DNA from: Elephas maximus indicus | Lineage: Eukaryota; Chordata; Mammalia; Proboscidea; Elephantidae | Assembly: GCF_024166365.1 (NCBI RefSeq) | Contig: NC_064844.1 | Span: 3,432,001-3,496,000, forward strand | DNA: 64,000 nucleotides | Reading direction: 5' to 3' | Shown here: piece by piece, positions 34,191 through 46,020 of the stretch | Numbering within the stretch: the stretch's first letter is position 1 | How the letters are laid out: each line of letters starts with the position of its first letter | Program-made: the position numbers and the translations under genes | Notes under the pieces: generated by a model | Databases searched by the model: none | What the model saw: only the letters and a program-made list of their open reading frames with translations | What the model was told of the DNA's origin: nothing

Positions 34191-35540
34191 CTGTATATAA
34201 CCATATCTGTTGTTTATGTTATCATATACAAAATCATCATATTTTCTCTCAGTGAAATGAGGAAGAAACACATTTACCTTTTAATAAGTATTTGAGGAAG
34301 AAACGAGCAAACAAACCAATGAACCTACTTCATTCCACATGTAATTCCACGTGTGTAAAAAAAAAAAAGAAGAACACGTCTTTATTATGAAGAACATACA
34401 CTTATTACCATCACTTTCATCTTAACATGCAGAGAGACACCCTGGCTATAGGGAGGGGCTCCCTGGAGGAAGCAGGGGCAAATACACCCCTGCCGGCCAG
34501 CAGGCAACTGTGGTTTCCCTTATCTCGGGGCAGGAGGCTATGGCTGAGCCCTCGGATGTAGGGCATGAGTTTTCCCTCATTTATCTCTCCAACCCTCTCT
34601 ACTCTGACACGGGTAGGGTGAAAAGCAGGCCCAATCGATAAATACCCCTAACGTACGATGCCCATGACCATGAGCTTGGCTTCTCTTCTTCCGTCTTCCC
34701 TCACAAAGATAACAAACAGAGGAGGAAAGCGAGGCACGTGGGAAGCGGAGTTAACATGTACTGCACGTTACTAATCCTAACATAACATTGGCAGCTTGCA
34801 CCATCCCCCTGCCAAACCCAAATTAACACTCTGCCTTACTGGAAGGCAAAGGCTGCAGCTATATTTATAGCTCAATTAACAAGTTTCATAACTAAACCTC
34901 CAGAAGTCCTAGGCAAACATGACAAATGCTATGCATTTTAACAGCACAGTGACCCTGCCAGAATGGCACCATCTTCTAACGGGGAACAACTCCTGCTATC
35001 ACCTTGTGAGAACAATGAAGACTGGCACTGGCCCATCTGATACAGGGAGGCTGGCTGGGCAACTCGGCACTTGTCAGGGGTACCTCTCCTAACAGCTCCC
35101 GACCAACACACATACGGTGGATTCAAGCAGGCGGCTGATCCCTCTTCCCTCTGCAGACTGGTGGCAAAGCCTGCTCCTCAGGAGCCAAAGGCTGCAGAGA
35201 ATGGCTGCCATCTTCTGACTCAGGAGCCTTGGTCCTTCTGGGGACGACGTGACAGAAATGAGCGCGCATCACTTGGTGCGTATCACGGCTCCAAAAGCAG
35301 AAAAGCTCTTCGTCAGATCTTCGAAGCAGGCGCTCTTTGCTTGAGGGAGAAAGGTTCTTCAGAGGATTACTGGTGGGTGACTGGAAGGGCGCACTGAAGT
35401 ATTTTTAGCGCAGCACTTGACTTGGAGCAAACTGTCTCCAGAGTCCAGGTGGACTTTCCCTTCGTTCAGGAGCAACATCAGTGTTCGCCTGTCAGTGTGT
35501 TGTGGTGATCTTCTTGCAGGTCTACCTACCGGTGGGTCCT
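34191..35540. other. unique intergenic DNA
   Basis: No recognisable repeat or exon. The 108-codon frame at 35071-35397 has no domain I know. Confidence 0.4.
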
Positions 35541-35544
35541 CCTT

Positions 35545-35690
35545 GGGACTGTGAGCTCATCTTGAGCCCAGGAAGAGAGAGGCATCCTGAGTCATTAAGC
35601 ATCCCATGGCACTTAGCTCAGAAGAAAGCGGGCGGAAGAGTGTAGCATTTGTGCTTGAAGAAAGGAATGAGTGAATGAATGGATGAAGAT
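35545..35690 (+). repeat. L2 3' end
   Basis: 'actgtgagctcatcttgagc', 'ccatggcacttagctcagaa' and 'ggaatgagtgaatgaatgga' match the L2 3'-end order. Confidence 0.6.
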
Positions 35691-36904
35691 ATAAATGATA
35701 TGATTCTCAAAGACACTATCAGAACGTATAATTCTGCAAGCCATTTGTTTTACTTATCAGGCTGGAGTTAAATACATTTCACACGCCATCCTCACAACGT
35801 CACACAAAGCAATTCCTCTCCAGCTACGTCTGCCACAGCTCTCCTGCTCATGAGTAGGGGCTTAGGTAAGCCGCCCCAGCGTCCCAATTTGTGGAATCGG
35901 TCACAACTGAGAGGTCCTCAACCCATTTCTCTCGTCTGGAACCCTTGGCTACTAACATGGGAAGAATTAGATGGTCAACAATTAAGGCAATTTAAATAAT
36001 ACCCAGATGCAGGTTTGGGCTAAGTCACTAATTCTCGAGCTTCAGTGTCCTTGTATGAAAAAATGAAGGGGTAAATCTAGAATGATCTTTAATTACTTTT
36101 TCAGTTTTAATAATTTTTATGGTTTTACTTTTTTGACATCTAGTCACACCCACACATATTAATGGCACACACCTTTGTTCTCCTATCCCCTAAAAAGGAC
36201 AATGGGAGAAGATATTTTGTCACAAACCCAGAATTCTGAATCTGCTATGAGACAGTCCGTATAATTTTGCCTCCTTCTAGCTCTTATTGCTGGGCCTTTG
36301 ATTCCCACGAACAAAGTTTTTTTTTTTTTTTTCCCAAGGAATACAAGTGCCTAAGGTAAGGCAGGGAACACTGGGATTCTCTCGTGAGAAATTTATGCAA
36401 CAGGAATGTTGGCGATAGAATTAACACGTGAGGGAGAAGGAGAGATATGAGTCAAGTTTGGACCTGAGGTTCCTGGCTCGGATAGACTGGGTGTTGGTGT
36501 TGACAGGAGGGCAGAAGCAGCAGCTAGCAGTGGGAGAGTCAACAAATTGTCAATATTGTGGTCAATGGTGACCTTTTTCAGGACAATTTCAGAAAAAAAA
36601 TACAGAAAAGATCCTAAGTACATCGGTTTAAAGAATAGAGGCAATGTGTGGAATCAAAGGCCCCTAGAAGAAGGTGTCGTTTATGTATTTTTTCCAAAAT
36701 CTTGGCAAAAGTAAAGGGAAATAAGGTGAACAGGGTGGTATCTCAAGAGGAAAGCAAAGTCAGGAAAGACAGTGTTTTCTTTCTTTTTCTCTTTGTCTTT
36801 CAGACTGAGAGGCATATAAGTGGACTTGCATATAAGTATTTTTAGGCTAAGAAATGATGTGTCGAAAAAAATACTTGTGAGAGGAAAACATATTTATGCA
36901 AAAA
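35691..36904. other. unique intergenic DNA
   Basis: A poly-T tract lies at about 36317-36332. I cannot name any other element. Confidence 0.35.
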
Positions 36905-36990
36905 AGTCCTTGGGGAGGACTTAGAACAGTGCTGATGTACAGAAGGCACTCAGTAAACATTAGGTGGTTATCACTATTATAATATCCATT
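36905..36990 (+). repeat. MIR/L2 3' terminal fragment
   Basis: 'cttagaacagtgctgatgta', 'agaaggcactcagtaaacat' and 'ggttatcactattat' match the shared MIR/L2 terminal motif (gcacagtgcctggcacatag, then taggcgctcaataaatg). Confidence 0.6.
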
Positions 36991-37751
36991 TCTTCTCTTT
37001 TATCATACAGTAATTCAAGTATCATAATGTACCTCAAAAATTTGACCATTCTCTTATCTGGAGAAAGGTTGTGACTGTTTAGTTTGTGTTCTTTATAACA
37101 ACTTAGTACAGTTTCTTGCACAGAACATTAACTAATTGATTCTTTCATTCACTCTTTCAATGTACCATGTTTTTCATAAATAACGTACTCATGTACCTAA
37201 CGTACCCCCACACACATACAACGTGTGTAATGTTCCTAGGAAAATTATGTGCTGGGGTTTGTGCAGTTGGCAAAAAAAAAGTATAACATGCATTATTGGG
37301 GTAAAAATACGATATTTATTGAACAAATGGCAGAATCTGAATCTGCTTCAGGTGGCCATGTTGACGAGAGCCTTTATTCAGTGTACTTTAAATATTTTTA
37401 CCCTTACTTTCTGAAGTACCATATGGTATATATTAAACAAATGGTCCCGGCCTTCTCAGATTACAATGCTAAAACTTGTCTGTGTCATTTATGAGACTTT
37501 CAACCACATGGAACATAATTAGTCCCAAAGAAGGCGAATGCGAGTGCTAGCTGTGGCAGGACCAGAGGCTCCATAATGAGATCAAGGACTGGATTTCTTC
37601 TGTCCTTCTGCTATGTTGGCCTCAGTGCTGGTTCCATCCAAAGATTGGAGCCCCTCAATGTCACAAGATGGCTGCAGTAGTTTTAGGTGCCAAATACAGA
37701 AAGAACAACATCCAGAGAGCAGAAGACTGTTTCTTCCAGGGCATCTTTCTG
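36991..37751. other. unique AT-rich intergenic DNA
   Basis: Possible L2 remnant at about 37085-37190 ('ttgattctttcattcactct'), too decayed to be certain. Nothing else seen. Confidence 0.35.
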
Positions 37752-37930
37752 ATGGGAGTTCCTGAATGATGCAGTTAACATGCTTGGATGCTAACCAATG
37801 GCTGGAGGCTTGGGTCCACCCAGAGGCTTCTCAGAAGAAAAGCCTGGATGTCCACTTCCTAAAAACCAGCCACTGAAAACCCTATGGAGCACAGTCTTAC
37901 TCGGACACACGGGGGGGGGGGGGGGGCGCC
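37752..37930 (+). repeat. AfroSINE type C with G16 expansion
   Basis: 'gttcctgaatgatgcagtta', 'cttggatgctaaccaatggc', 'ccacccagaggcttctcaga' and 'aaaccctatggagcacagtc' form a type C copy on the plus strand. Its 3' part breaks at a run of sixteen G (37911-37926), at the place where related copies read 'acacatggggtcgccatgag'. Confidence 0.8.
37911..37926 (+). repeat. poly-G run (16 bases)
   Basis: Sixteen consecutive G bases inside the SINE, then 'cgccatc'. Such runs are prone to slippage and sequencing error. Confidence 0.9.
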
Positions 37931-38044
37931 ATCTTGTTTCTGGCATCTTTCTTATGAGAGGAAACCTTTCCAAAAGACCCGCAGCCGACTTTCCTTACAA
38001 CTCACTGTTCAGAATTGTGTCACAAGCACATGACTGAAGCCTCT

Positions 38045-38222
38045 TTAAAAAAAAAAAAAAAAAAAAAAACCTGCTGCCATTGAGTCGATTCCGACTCATA
38101 GCAACCCCACAGAACAGAGTAGAATTGCCCATAGAGTTTCCAAGGAGCACCTGGTAGATTCGAACTGCCGACCTTTTGGTTAGCAGCCAGAGCACTTAAC
38201 CACTACACCACCAGGGTTTCCA
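38045..38222 (-). repeat. AfroSINE type A with target-site duplication
   Basis: It starts with a long poly-A (tail complement), then 'gccattgagtcgattccgac', 'acagagtagaattgccc', 'gattcgaactgccgacc' and 'accaccagggtttcc'. Flanking 8-bp repeats 'aagcctct' lie at 38037-38044 and 38223-38230. The long pure tail and low divergence suggest a young insertion. Confidence 0.94.
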
Positions 38223-38230
38223 AAGCCTCT

Positions 38231-40388
38231 CTAGTTGGCTATAAGGGAAAGAGGCCACAGTGATTGCTAACTAGGAACCACTCCCTTGGAAAGAGAAGCT
38301 CTTCAGTAGTATCTGGTCCTCCAGAGGGGAGTGGGCACTGGAAAAAAAGAGGATTTTGTTTGGAAGGATAGAGGGGAGGGGTGGGCAGAGAGATGGATGT
38401 TGGGTAGGCAGTCAACAGTGTTTGTTATACTTGAATCAAAGCTTATATAGCATAAGAAGAACAGAAAATAAAAAAGCACCTCTCTAATATGAAGACATAA
38501 AATTTACTTTTAAAAAATTACTCCACGAAAATGGATGATATAATAGTAAACGATGAACAAGTAAATAGCCTCTTCAAGTCTCATTCAGGTGATGTGAGAA
38601 GGACACCTTCAATGTGTTTGGAGATTCACCACACATGTTGAAAGGAGAAGCTAAAAGATACGATGCCCAACTCAACTTGGTTTGCCTGGGACTTTTCCAG
38701 TTTAGGCACTAAAAGATCTGCATCCTGGGAAACCCCTCAGCCCCAGGTGAGCCTGGATGACTGAGTACCCTATAACAAGTAAATTTTGAGGAAAGTATGG
38801 TAAGTACAGTTTGGAAAATAATGAATTCCAAATCTACTGAAGAGTAGAACATTTGATTTGCATTGATTTGACCCCAAAATAGCTGGCCAATTGAGTGAAA
38901 ATTCAACCAGTTAGCATTCACTAACTATGTACCCCCAACAAGGTGGTTTTAAAACAGTTCTCCACATTTCTACTCCATCCTGTTGATACCACCATCCAGC
39001 TTCCACACAGTTAAGCTGGGAGTTCCAGCACAAGTGGTTCCATGGGTCTTTCTCCACTGGGGTTCAGTAGACTGCAGATGCCATGTAAAGGATGAGCGAT
39101 GGGCACTTTTGAGCTATTTCTACAAATTGTGGGGGAAAAAAATCCCTAAAAGGAATATATCCTATTGTAAGCCATGGTCATTCCTATCAAAGAGGCTACT
39201 ATCTACTTGGGCTGCCTACAAAATCGTTATTCAGCAGAAAACAGAATGCTTCCACGTCTTTTTAATCTTTGTATCTCAAAGACATGCCTGTCCTGTGTGT
39301 CCGTGTGTGTGCGTATATATATATATATATATATATATATAAGCGCTCAACAATTTGTTGTAAAAATGAACTATATTAAGCCCATCAATGTACCTATTAC
39401 ATTTATTACTCATAAAGTGAAAACAACCATGATCTCTAATTTTCTTTGCTTTTTTTTTTTTTAACAAATAAGAATTTGAAAGCCATGTACAAGGAAGTTT
39501 TACGTCTGTATATTAGCTTTAAGAGTATTCTAAACATCCATTTTAGCTAAGGAAAAGGCTGGAAACATGGCAAGAAGAAAGTTTCCCTGAGTACATTTAT
39601 TTGTGCTTGAGACCAATGTTGTCCCAGCAACAGCATGGTCTATAAACTGACCCAGTGCTCTGAGAGTCCCCAAATGCCTTATTTAAAACAACAGGGCAGA
39701 CACTGAGCATGGTGTTCCACTTTTAACTCGGCAATTCCCACTACTGATTTAAACCAGACCTTTAGTGTTATTTTAACATAGGTTTTGGATTTAATTATCT
39801 TAAATGTCTGAAAGAATGCATACAATTCCCAAACTGTTTATCTCTTTTATGGTAAAATCTCTTCCCCTATCCCTAGAAATCTGTTTTAATTATTTAATCA
39901 CTTTGGCTGAAACTCACAAAGCATTAAATTGTTAGTTGTTACTTAACATTCCTTATAAATTGCATTTATTAATTTCTGGATAGAGACTTGTCCATTGCTA
40001 CAGTAATTTAAATTAGTACCACATGGTTACAGACCACTGCTGAAGGATGATTAAATCTTTGGGGCAAATTCAGTCTTTTAAGATATTTACATGGCGCTAG
40101 AGATAAGCTAACCAAATTTGGGTCCAAGAAGTTACAATTTATCAAAAATGTAATAAACCATGGCCGGAATATTCATCGTACGCAGCACATAATGTGGTCC
40201 GTGAAATGACATTTTAGCATCTCTGTTGCTGTGGTCACAGAGAAGTCTGCTGACAGTGCAGAGAGCAATGCTCCACCGATATTTAACAGTTCCCATCTAC
40301 CAGGTACCTTGCAACATTGTGGCTTTTTATACACTCAAGTCCCCCTGATACTCCATCCATCACTTGTTATTCAACACACTGACATAGC
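38231..40388. promoter_or_regulatory. insertion-poor AT-rich DNA (possible conserved non-coding)
   Basis: No young insertion. 39680-40270 is AT-rich with repeated 'taattta' and 'ttaattat' cores. A (TA)n run lies at 39314-39342 and a poly-T at about 39452-39463. A regulatory role is only a guess from composition. Confidence 0.22.
39314..39342. repeat. (TA)n microsatellite
   Basis: About fourteen TA units after a short 'gtgtgtgtgcg'. Confidence 0.95.
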
Positions 40389-40613
40389 TTGAATTTCACA
40401 GGCGCAAACAACCGACACAGCGCACAGCCCACTGGAGTCTTCGCCACTGGAGGAGGAGCCGTAGAGCCTGGTTGGTATTTCGGGATGATAGACATCACTA
40501 CGGGAGGGCTCCATGGACTGCTGACGGACTCCAAACTACCCAGGTACAGCTGGCGAAGGAGGGGTAAAGGTAAGGGATCTCTCTCAGGTCACCGAGGTAG
40601 AGGAGGTCTCTAG
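40389..40613 (+). other. weak exon-like open frame
   Basis: A 74-codon frame lies in a locally CpG-containing patch. It holds an acceptor-like 'ttgaatttcacag' ending at 40401 and two donor-like sites, 'cccag|gtacag' after 40543 and a strong 'aaag|gtaagg' after 40569. The frame is Gly/Arg-rich at its end (SWRRRGKGKGSL) and matches no family I recognise. The upstream polypyrimidine tract is poor. It could be chance or an lncRNA exon; I would not annotate it as a gene without transcript evidence. Confidence 0.15.
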
Positions 40614-43377
40614 GACTTAAGTTTCCTTGCTTTCACCCCAGAGCTGTTTCTTCAATTATCATTGATGCCACTGAGTGTATTCAACCCATATGATCTTGGA
40701 CTTTAAAGCTTGGTGGGATCTTTGAAAAGATGCATCATTTCCCTCCAGGAAATCAAGTTATAGAAAACACATTTCCCCTTGCTTCCAAATACTTAAAAAG
40801 TAAAAAAAAAAAAAAAATGGGAGGGAGATAGGCTTGGCATGTTGTCGTTGTTGTTAGTCGCCACTGAGTTGGCAGGAAGACTAGGAAGAAGGCCTGGTGA
40901 CCTACTTCTGGAAATCAGCCCATGGAGCCCAAAGGCTTGGCACTGTGGAGGCAGTAAGTGCCTCCTCCTGCAAGGAAAGACTGACTGAAGACTGCAGGTA
41001 AAAATAACAAAATCAACTTATAAAATAATAGATTCATCTTCCTGCTGCTAAAAATAAATATTAAATAATCCTAGGTGCTGCTGGCAGAAAATTAATTTCT
41101 GTAAGGCAAATAGTGTAGTATGTATATGTGTTTCAATTTCTCTTTGGCTCGGTGCCTATTTTCAGCATCTAGCGCAGACCTTTGAAGTACTGATAACGCA
41201 GACGCTTAAACAAGAATCGCTTCCTTGGGGCTCCCAAGCTCTATTAAAAAGTCTGTTTTTGGATTGTCAGGATCTCAACTAATTCCAGGTATTCAGCCTA
41301 AAAACACAACATTTTTTAATACATTCATGATACACTGCAGCCTTTCTGAACTGGATTGCGCCAGAAGAGAGGAGCGAGATTCACTTATTAGAGGAACCAC
41401 AAAGTGCTGAGCCACTGCAATTCGTGTGCCCCAAATGACGGTCAGGTGCAGCTGTCCGCATGGGGCAGGTTGAAACAGGAGACACAGTGAGGAAAAAGTT
41501 GCCTGAGACAGAGACCTCTAATGATTAATTTACAATGGAAAGAAGGAATCGAGGGCAAGCAGCACACTGCACTCTAAATCCTGAAACCGTTACAGTCACT
41601 CTGCCTGCTCTTAGGCCACCTGAGAGCCACGCCTTTTTATTCCTCCAGTTGCCTTAGCTGTGCGTCTTTAAGACAGGTGTTTGACGAATCACGACAGATG
41701 TCACCAGGAACTCAAATGCACTGCTGATCGCTTTTTGTAGAAACTTCATGTTAAAACAGAAACAACAATCAAACAATAACAACAACAACAAAAAAATACT
41801 ACAGCTAAGTTTTTTAGAAGCTCCCTAAAAGCCGTACCCAGGTTTTTTTTTTTCAAGAATGTTTATACTGGAAAGACTCTTCGGCTAGGAGTATGGATGT
41901 TAGCGCACATAGGATCTAGGACCAAGCAACGGCCAGGAGACAAGATGAGTCCTCAGTGGTCATGGAGAAAGGAGAAACGTTGCTGGGAAAGATGATGAAG
42001 AAGGAACTCTCACCACCAAGCCCACTCAGGTTCTCTCCACGGAAAGTCTTCACAGAACGCCAGGTCTGTAAAAGGGCCATAGAGTAGGATCCCTCACTTT
42101 GAAATTCTACAAACACTGCGTGCCTCTTTCCAGAAGGGACAGGCGACACAGCATACTGACCAAATTCCAACTTGCGTCACTGCATTCTGTTCCCACTGCA
42201 TACCTCCTGGAACTTCATCTGGCCTTCGTTCCATGTTGTAAACCAATATGAGCCGTTGGAAGACTGCCTTTGAGGTGGCTGTACTTCAGTACTGGGCAGC
42301 AAGACTCATGAATATTTTTACCAGTCAAGGCCATATGCTCCTTTCATCTGTGGAGCATGGAGCCGAATGCAGAGTCTTAAATATCGCGCAGTATGGCAGC
42401 TACTGCCAGGCACCCAGGAAAGAAGCTCAGAGGTCAGATGTGTCCCTACAACCCAAGATGGGATAGGTCCCTGACTTAAAGAGAGAAAACCAGGTGACAT
42501 GGAGATAAGAAAATACCAGCAGAAAAAAAGGTTTATCTCTGTGCTATCTTTTTTCACGGTTGTTTGATTTATTTTATAAATCACTTAAAGGAAATACTGT
42601 TTACCAGATGAAGCCTCAAGTTCATCTGAGTCTTCTTCCTTCACCCTCCTCCCTGTCATTACTCGGTCAGCATTCAGGGTATTGAGAAAGTGCTGCCCGC
42701 AAGTCCACCACTGCCCAGAACTGCAAGAAAATCTGCAAGGAAAATCTCTATCTTCCCATAATATGTAAAAGGTTCAAAATGCAACCACGCCCATAGACTG
42801 GTATAAAGTGAAAGTAACTTCTGAAGAAGAGCTTTCAGGGGGAATGGGGAATCGGTTATGAGAGGGGAATAATGGAAGTACCGTGGCTTGAAAGAAAACG
42901 GAGATGAGATGGATCAAGACGGAAAGAGAGAATGGAGAAAGAGACTGGGGAACACCTAAGCTCACTTTACTCTAGACAGGCCCAGAATCTATTCTCTAAT
43001 TACAATCTCATAAATGCCCGAATTTGTTTCATTTTTGAAAAGAGGTCTATTTAGAATGAGCCAGACTTGGTCAACAAACTGAACATATTTCACAACCTTT
43101 CTGGGCACGTTTCATAACCTGATGTTTACTTAAGAGCCCAGCATTAATGGGCACTGAGCTGGGGACGAGGGATCAGAAATGAACAAAGAGACATGGCTCT
43201 TGCCCTCACCCCTCTTAAGCTGGTATAATTGCACTTGGTAAGCGTTATGGAAGCACGCTCAGGTGGGGTCAGAGAAGGGTCACTGGAGGAAGTAAGAGCT
43301 AAGCTGAGACTTGCATGACAGAGAAGCCCATCGGATCATCTTTGTGAGCCTAGTCTCACCACCTGTTAAATTAGGTG
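40614..43377. other. mostly unique DNA
   Basis: 'gttgtcgttgttgttagtcg' at about 40843-40862 followed by 'ccactgagttgg' is a 30-base scrap of the RTE 3' end on the minus strand. An (AAC)n-like tract lies at 41761-41796. About 43140-43330 resembles an old mammalian repeat that I cannot name ('gggcactgagctggggacga'). No exon supported. Confidence 0.4.
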
Positions 43378-43553
43378 TCTCCTCCCAGTGGTTAAGAGCT
43401 ACAGAGAGCTATAGCTGCTAACCAAAAGGTTGGCAGTTCGAATTCACCAGTTGCTCCTTGGAAACCCTATGAGGCAGTTCTACTCTGTCCTATAGGGTCG
43501 CTATGAGCTGGAATCAATTTGACGGCAATGGGTTCGGTTTTTTGGTTTTCCCT
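43378..43553 (+). repeat. AfroSINE type A
   Basis: 'cagtggttaagagctacaga', 'ttggcagttcgaattcacca' and 'tctactctgtcctatagggt' run to 'ggcaatgggttcgg' with a T-rich tail. The head contains a small internal repeat ('agagctacagagagctat'). It opens the dense insertion cluster. Confidence 0.92.
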
Positions 43554-43861
43554 GTCACTGGTTCACTGCACCATGAAAAGGCGATAAAGAAAAAGCGGTT
43601 ATACATGTGGGGGTAAGGAGAGCTTGTTGGAGAGCAGACAATGCAACATGTCACCATTCTTGGGAGACCGAAGATGATGCCAGTCAGCATGTAAGTTGAC
43701 CTTAGGTTTCTAAAATGGCCCAGGAAAAATGCGTGGTTGTGCCTTCTTACCCCAAAAGCAACACTAGCCATGCCCCTGTTCCTCTTACCCCAAGTAAAAT
43801 GCCTTCAAAACAAGAAGACGCAGGTGACAGTTAGTACTTTTTATTTTCTCTTATTCCTTTC

Positions 43862-44025
43862 CTTGGAAACCCTGGTGGTGCAGTGGTTAAATGCTACAGC
43901 TGCTAACCAAAAGGTCAGCAGTTCGAATCCACCAGGGGCTCCCTGGAAACTCTATGGGGTACTTCTACTCTGTCCTGTAGGGTCGCTATGAGTCGGAATC
44001 TACCAGACAGCAATGGGTTTGGCTT
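43862..44025 (+). repeat. AfroSINE type A
   Basis: The complete copy has 'ggaaaccctggtggtgcagt', 'cagcagttcgaatccaccag', 'tctactctgtcctgtagggt' and 'agcaatgggtttggc'. The A-box and B-box regions are both intact, so it still resembles a pol III promoter. Confidence 0.93.
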
Positions 44026-44195
44026 CATCTCTTGCGTAATTTGGTGTTGTACTTGCTCTGTGCCTTGCTCTATCTGGTGATAGGATCCTGTACCCTGGTT
44101 CCATTGTCTTGTCCCCATACACAGTACTGGAGGACAAGAGGTCTGGCGGGAGTGAAAGACCCTCAGAAAGGAAAGTCACCAAAGTCTTTATTTGA

Positions 44196-44500
44196 AATTT
44201 GTTCGTGTTGTTGGTAGTTGCCATCAAGTTGGCTCCGAACCACGGCAATCAAAGGCCTGGTCCAGAGCCATCTTCGTGATGACTGGTATGTCTGAGTCCA
44301 TTGCTTTGGCTATGTCGTCAATCCATCTCATTGAAGTTTCCCTCATTTTCACTGACCCTCTACCAAACACGATGTCCTTTTCCAGCAATTGGTCTTTTCT
44401 GATAATGGGTTCAAAGTAAGCAAGTCAAAGTCTCACTAGTCTCACTTCTAAGGAACATTTTGATTGTATTTCTTCTAAGACTTGTTTGACATTTGTAGTT
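44196..44500 (-). mobile_element. RTE LINE 3' end, reverse copy
   Basis: 'gttgttggtagttgccatca' followed by 'agttggctccgaaccacggc' is the complement of the RTE 3' terminus. 'atccatctcattgaagtttc' and 'cctctaccaaacacgatgtc' continue its 3' UTR, and 'cttctaaggaacattttgat' plus 'tgtatttcttctaagacttg' pair with the 3' coding end seen at 9240-9270 and 4620-4660. It is 5'-truncated. Confidence 0.82.
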
Positions 44501-45401
44501 TAGGGTAAATCAGACTCTCAGTTCTACATGAGTGGAGAAGCTTGCTACAAAGCGTAGCAGGAGATTAATCCCAGCCCACACCTCACCTAAGAGAGCTATT
44601 GTTTATTACTCTCTGTGGCTATAGCCCCATGATGCAAAATACTTTGAAGCGCAGAAAGTGCAATCATCCCCGTGCTTAGACAATCCCATGCTAAATATCT
44701 GTATGGTTAGAAAAAAAAAAGGAGAAAACGTCTGGGGGACGGATTGTTCGCTTTTCGTTTAGCTAGGTTGCTGTCCATCATACACGGGCTTAATTATTTT
44801 CCCCACTTGCTTTCATATGCACTTTCACTCCCCTTGTGGCAGGGTTGGATTATTATTATTATTTTTAATCCCAGGCAAAGAGGAAAAGATTCAACGCGGA
44901 AAACCCACCAAGGCAGCACAATCTGCCGTAATGATGTGTTCAGGGGGGACCTCGGTCATTGCAGGGTAGAGTTGCACACCTACTCATTCTTTTGTGACGA
45001 TCATGTTTTTACTATTTCAGATTTAATACTTTTTCTAATATATTATATGTTACCTCCCATGTATTTAAGCTGTACTTAAAAGCATGCTAAGAACTGGTAA
45101 TTCTTTAATGGTTGTTCACTTACAAGCGATTGTGGGTCATTACACAATCATTTAGAGGGCATTAATGAGAACCATTTAATGGTTTTAGTAGAATATCATT
45201 GTAAGGGACAGGGGAAAAGTTACTGGCTGTAAATTTTTATGGCCATTTCTTACAAAACGTATTACTTTAAAGATTTATGTATGTAACAATGAGTACAATA
45301 AAAGCCGTGCTAAAAATAATTTGAAATCAAAGTAATGCAGATAGACAAGTCCTTGTTCTGCTGCAATTGGGTGGGTCTTTTTTTTTTTTTTTTTAAATCT
45401 T
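44501..45401. other. unique AT-rich DNA
   Basis: Contains 'ttattattattattttt' at about 44850 and a poly-T at about 45379-45394 just before the next SINE. 45080-45330 is AT-rich with 'taatgg' cores. No gene seen. Confidence 0.35.
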
Positions 45402-45560
45402 CCTTCTGGTGGCGCAGTGGTTAAGAGCTTGGCTGCTAACCAAAATGTCGGCAGTTCGAATCCACCCGCTTCTCCTTGGAAACCCTATGGGGCAATTCTA
45501 CTCTGTCCTATAGGGTCGCTAGGAGTTGGAATTGACTCAAGGGCAATGGGTTTGGTTTGA
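45402..45560 (+). repeat. AfroSINE type A
   Basis: 'ttctggtggcgcagtggtta', 'tcggcagttcgaatccaccc', 'tctactctgtcctatagggt' and 'ggcaatgggtttggtttg' form a full copy. A CT-rich tract follows its tail. Confidence 0.92.
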
Positions 45561-45562
45561 TG

Positions 45563-45690
45563 TTTATCCTTCTTCCTTCCATTCTTTCCTTCTGTTCTCC
45601 CTCCCTCCTTCTCTCTCTCTGCCTTCCTATTTTCTTCCTTCCTTCCCTCCCACCCTCTTTACCTGCCATCCTTCCATTTTCTTTCTTAAA
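45563..45690. repeat. polypyrimidine (TTCC)n-like tract
   Basis: Nearly pure C/T with tttcc, tccc and tctc units. It is directly downstream of a SINE tail, a common birthplace for microsatellites. It explains the Glu/Gly/Arg-rich minus frame. Confidence 0.88.
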
Positions 45691-45827
45691 AGACAATTTT
45701 AGTAGCATGAAATATTTTCTTTTAGTGGAAATGATTACAGAGTTAAATCACAGCCAGTATGTTTTTTTAGTTGGGGGGGAGGGGAAGGTGGACAGAGGAG
45801 TAAATATGGCAGGATAAATTAAAACCC

Positions 45828-46020
45828 TTGGTTTTTGCGTTAATTCAGACCCAAAGCCACCTTATAGGGCACAGCAGAACTGACTCATGGGGTTTCCAAG
45901 GCTGTAATCTTTACGGAAGCAGACTGCCACATCTTTCACCCGAGTAGAGGCTGGTGGGTTCGAACAGCCAACTTTTTGGTTAACTGCCAAGCTTTTTAAC
46001 CACTACACCACCAGGGATCC
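45828..46020 (-). repeat. AfroSINE type B
   Basis: 'gggcacagcagaactgactc', 'ggctgtaatctttacggaag', 'cagactgccacatctttcac' and 'gctggtgggttcgaacagcc' run to 'accaccagggatcc'. The middle segment is the complement of the type B insert seen at 22935-22985. Confidence 0.9.

Noticed and set aside
43140-43330. Old mammalian repeat resembling the segment at 4980-5065
   Set aside because: I recognise the style (gggcactgagctggggac) but cannot name the family with confidence.
43862-44025. A possible true tRNA gene at the SINE head
   Set aside because: A- and B-box-like motifs are present, but the sequence continues into the SINE body and no cloverleaf with a matching acceptor stem is evident.
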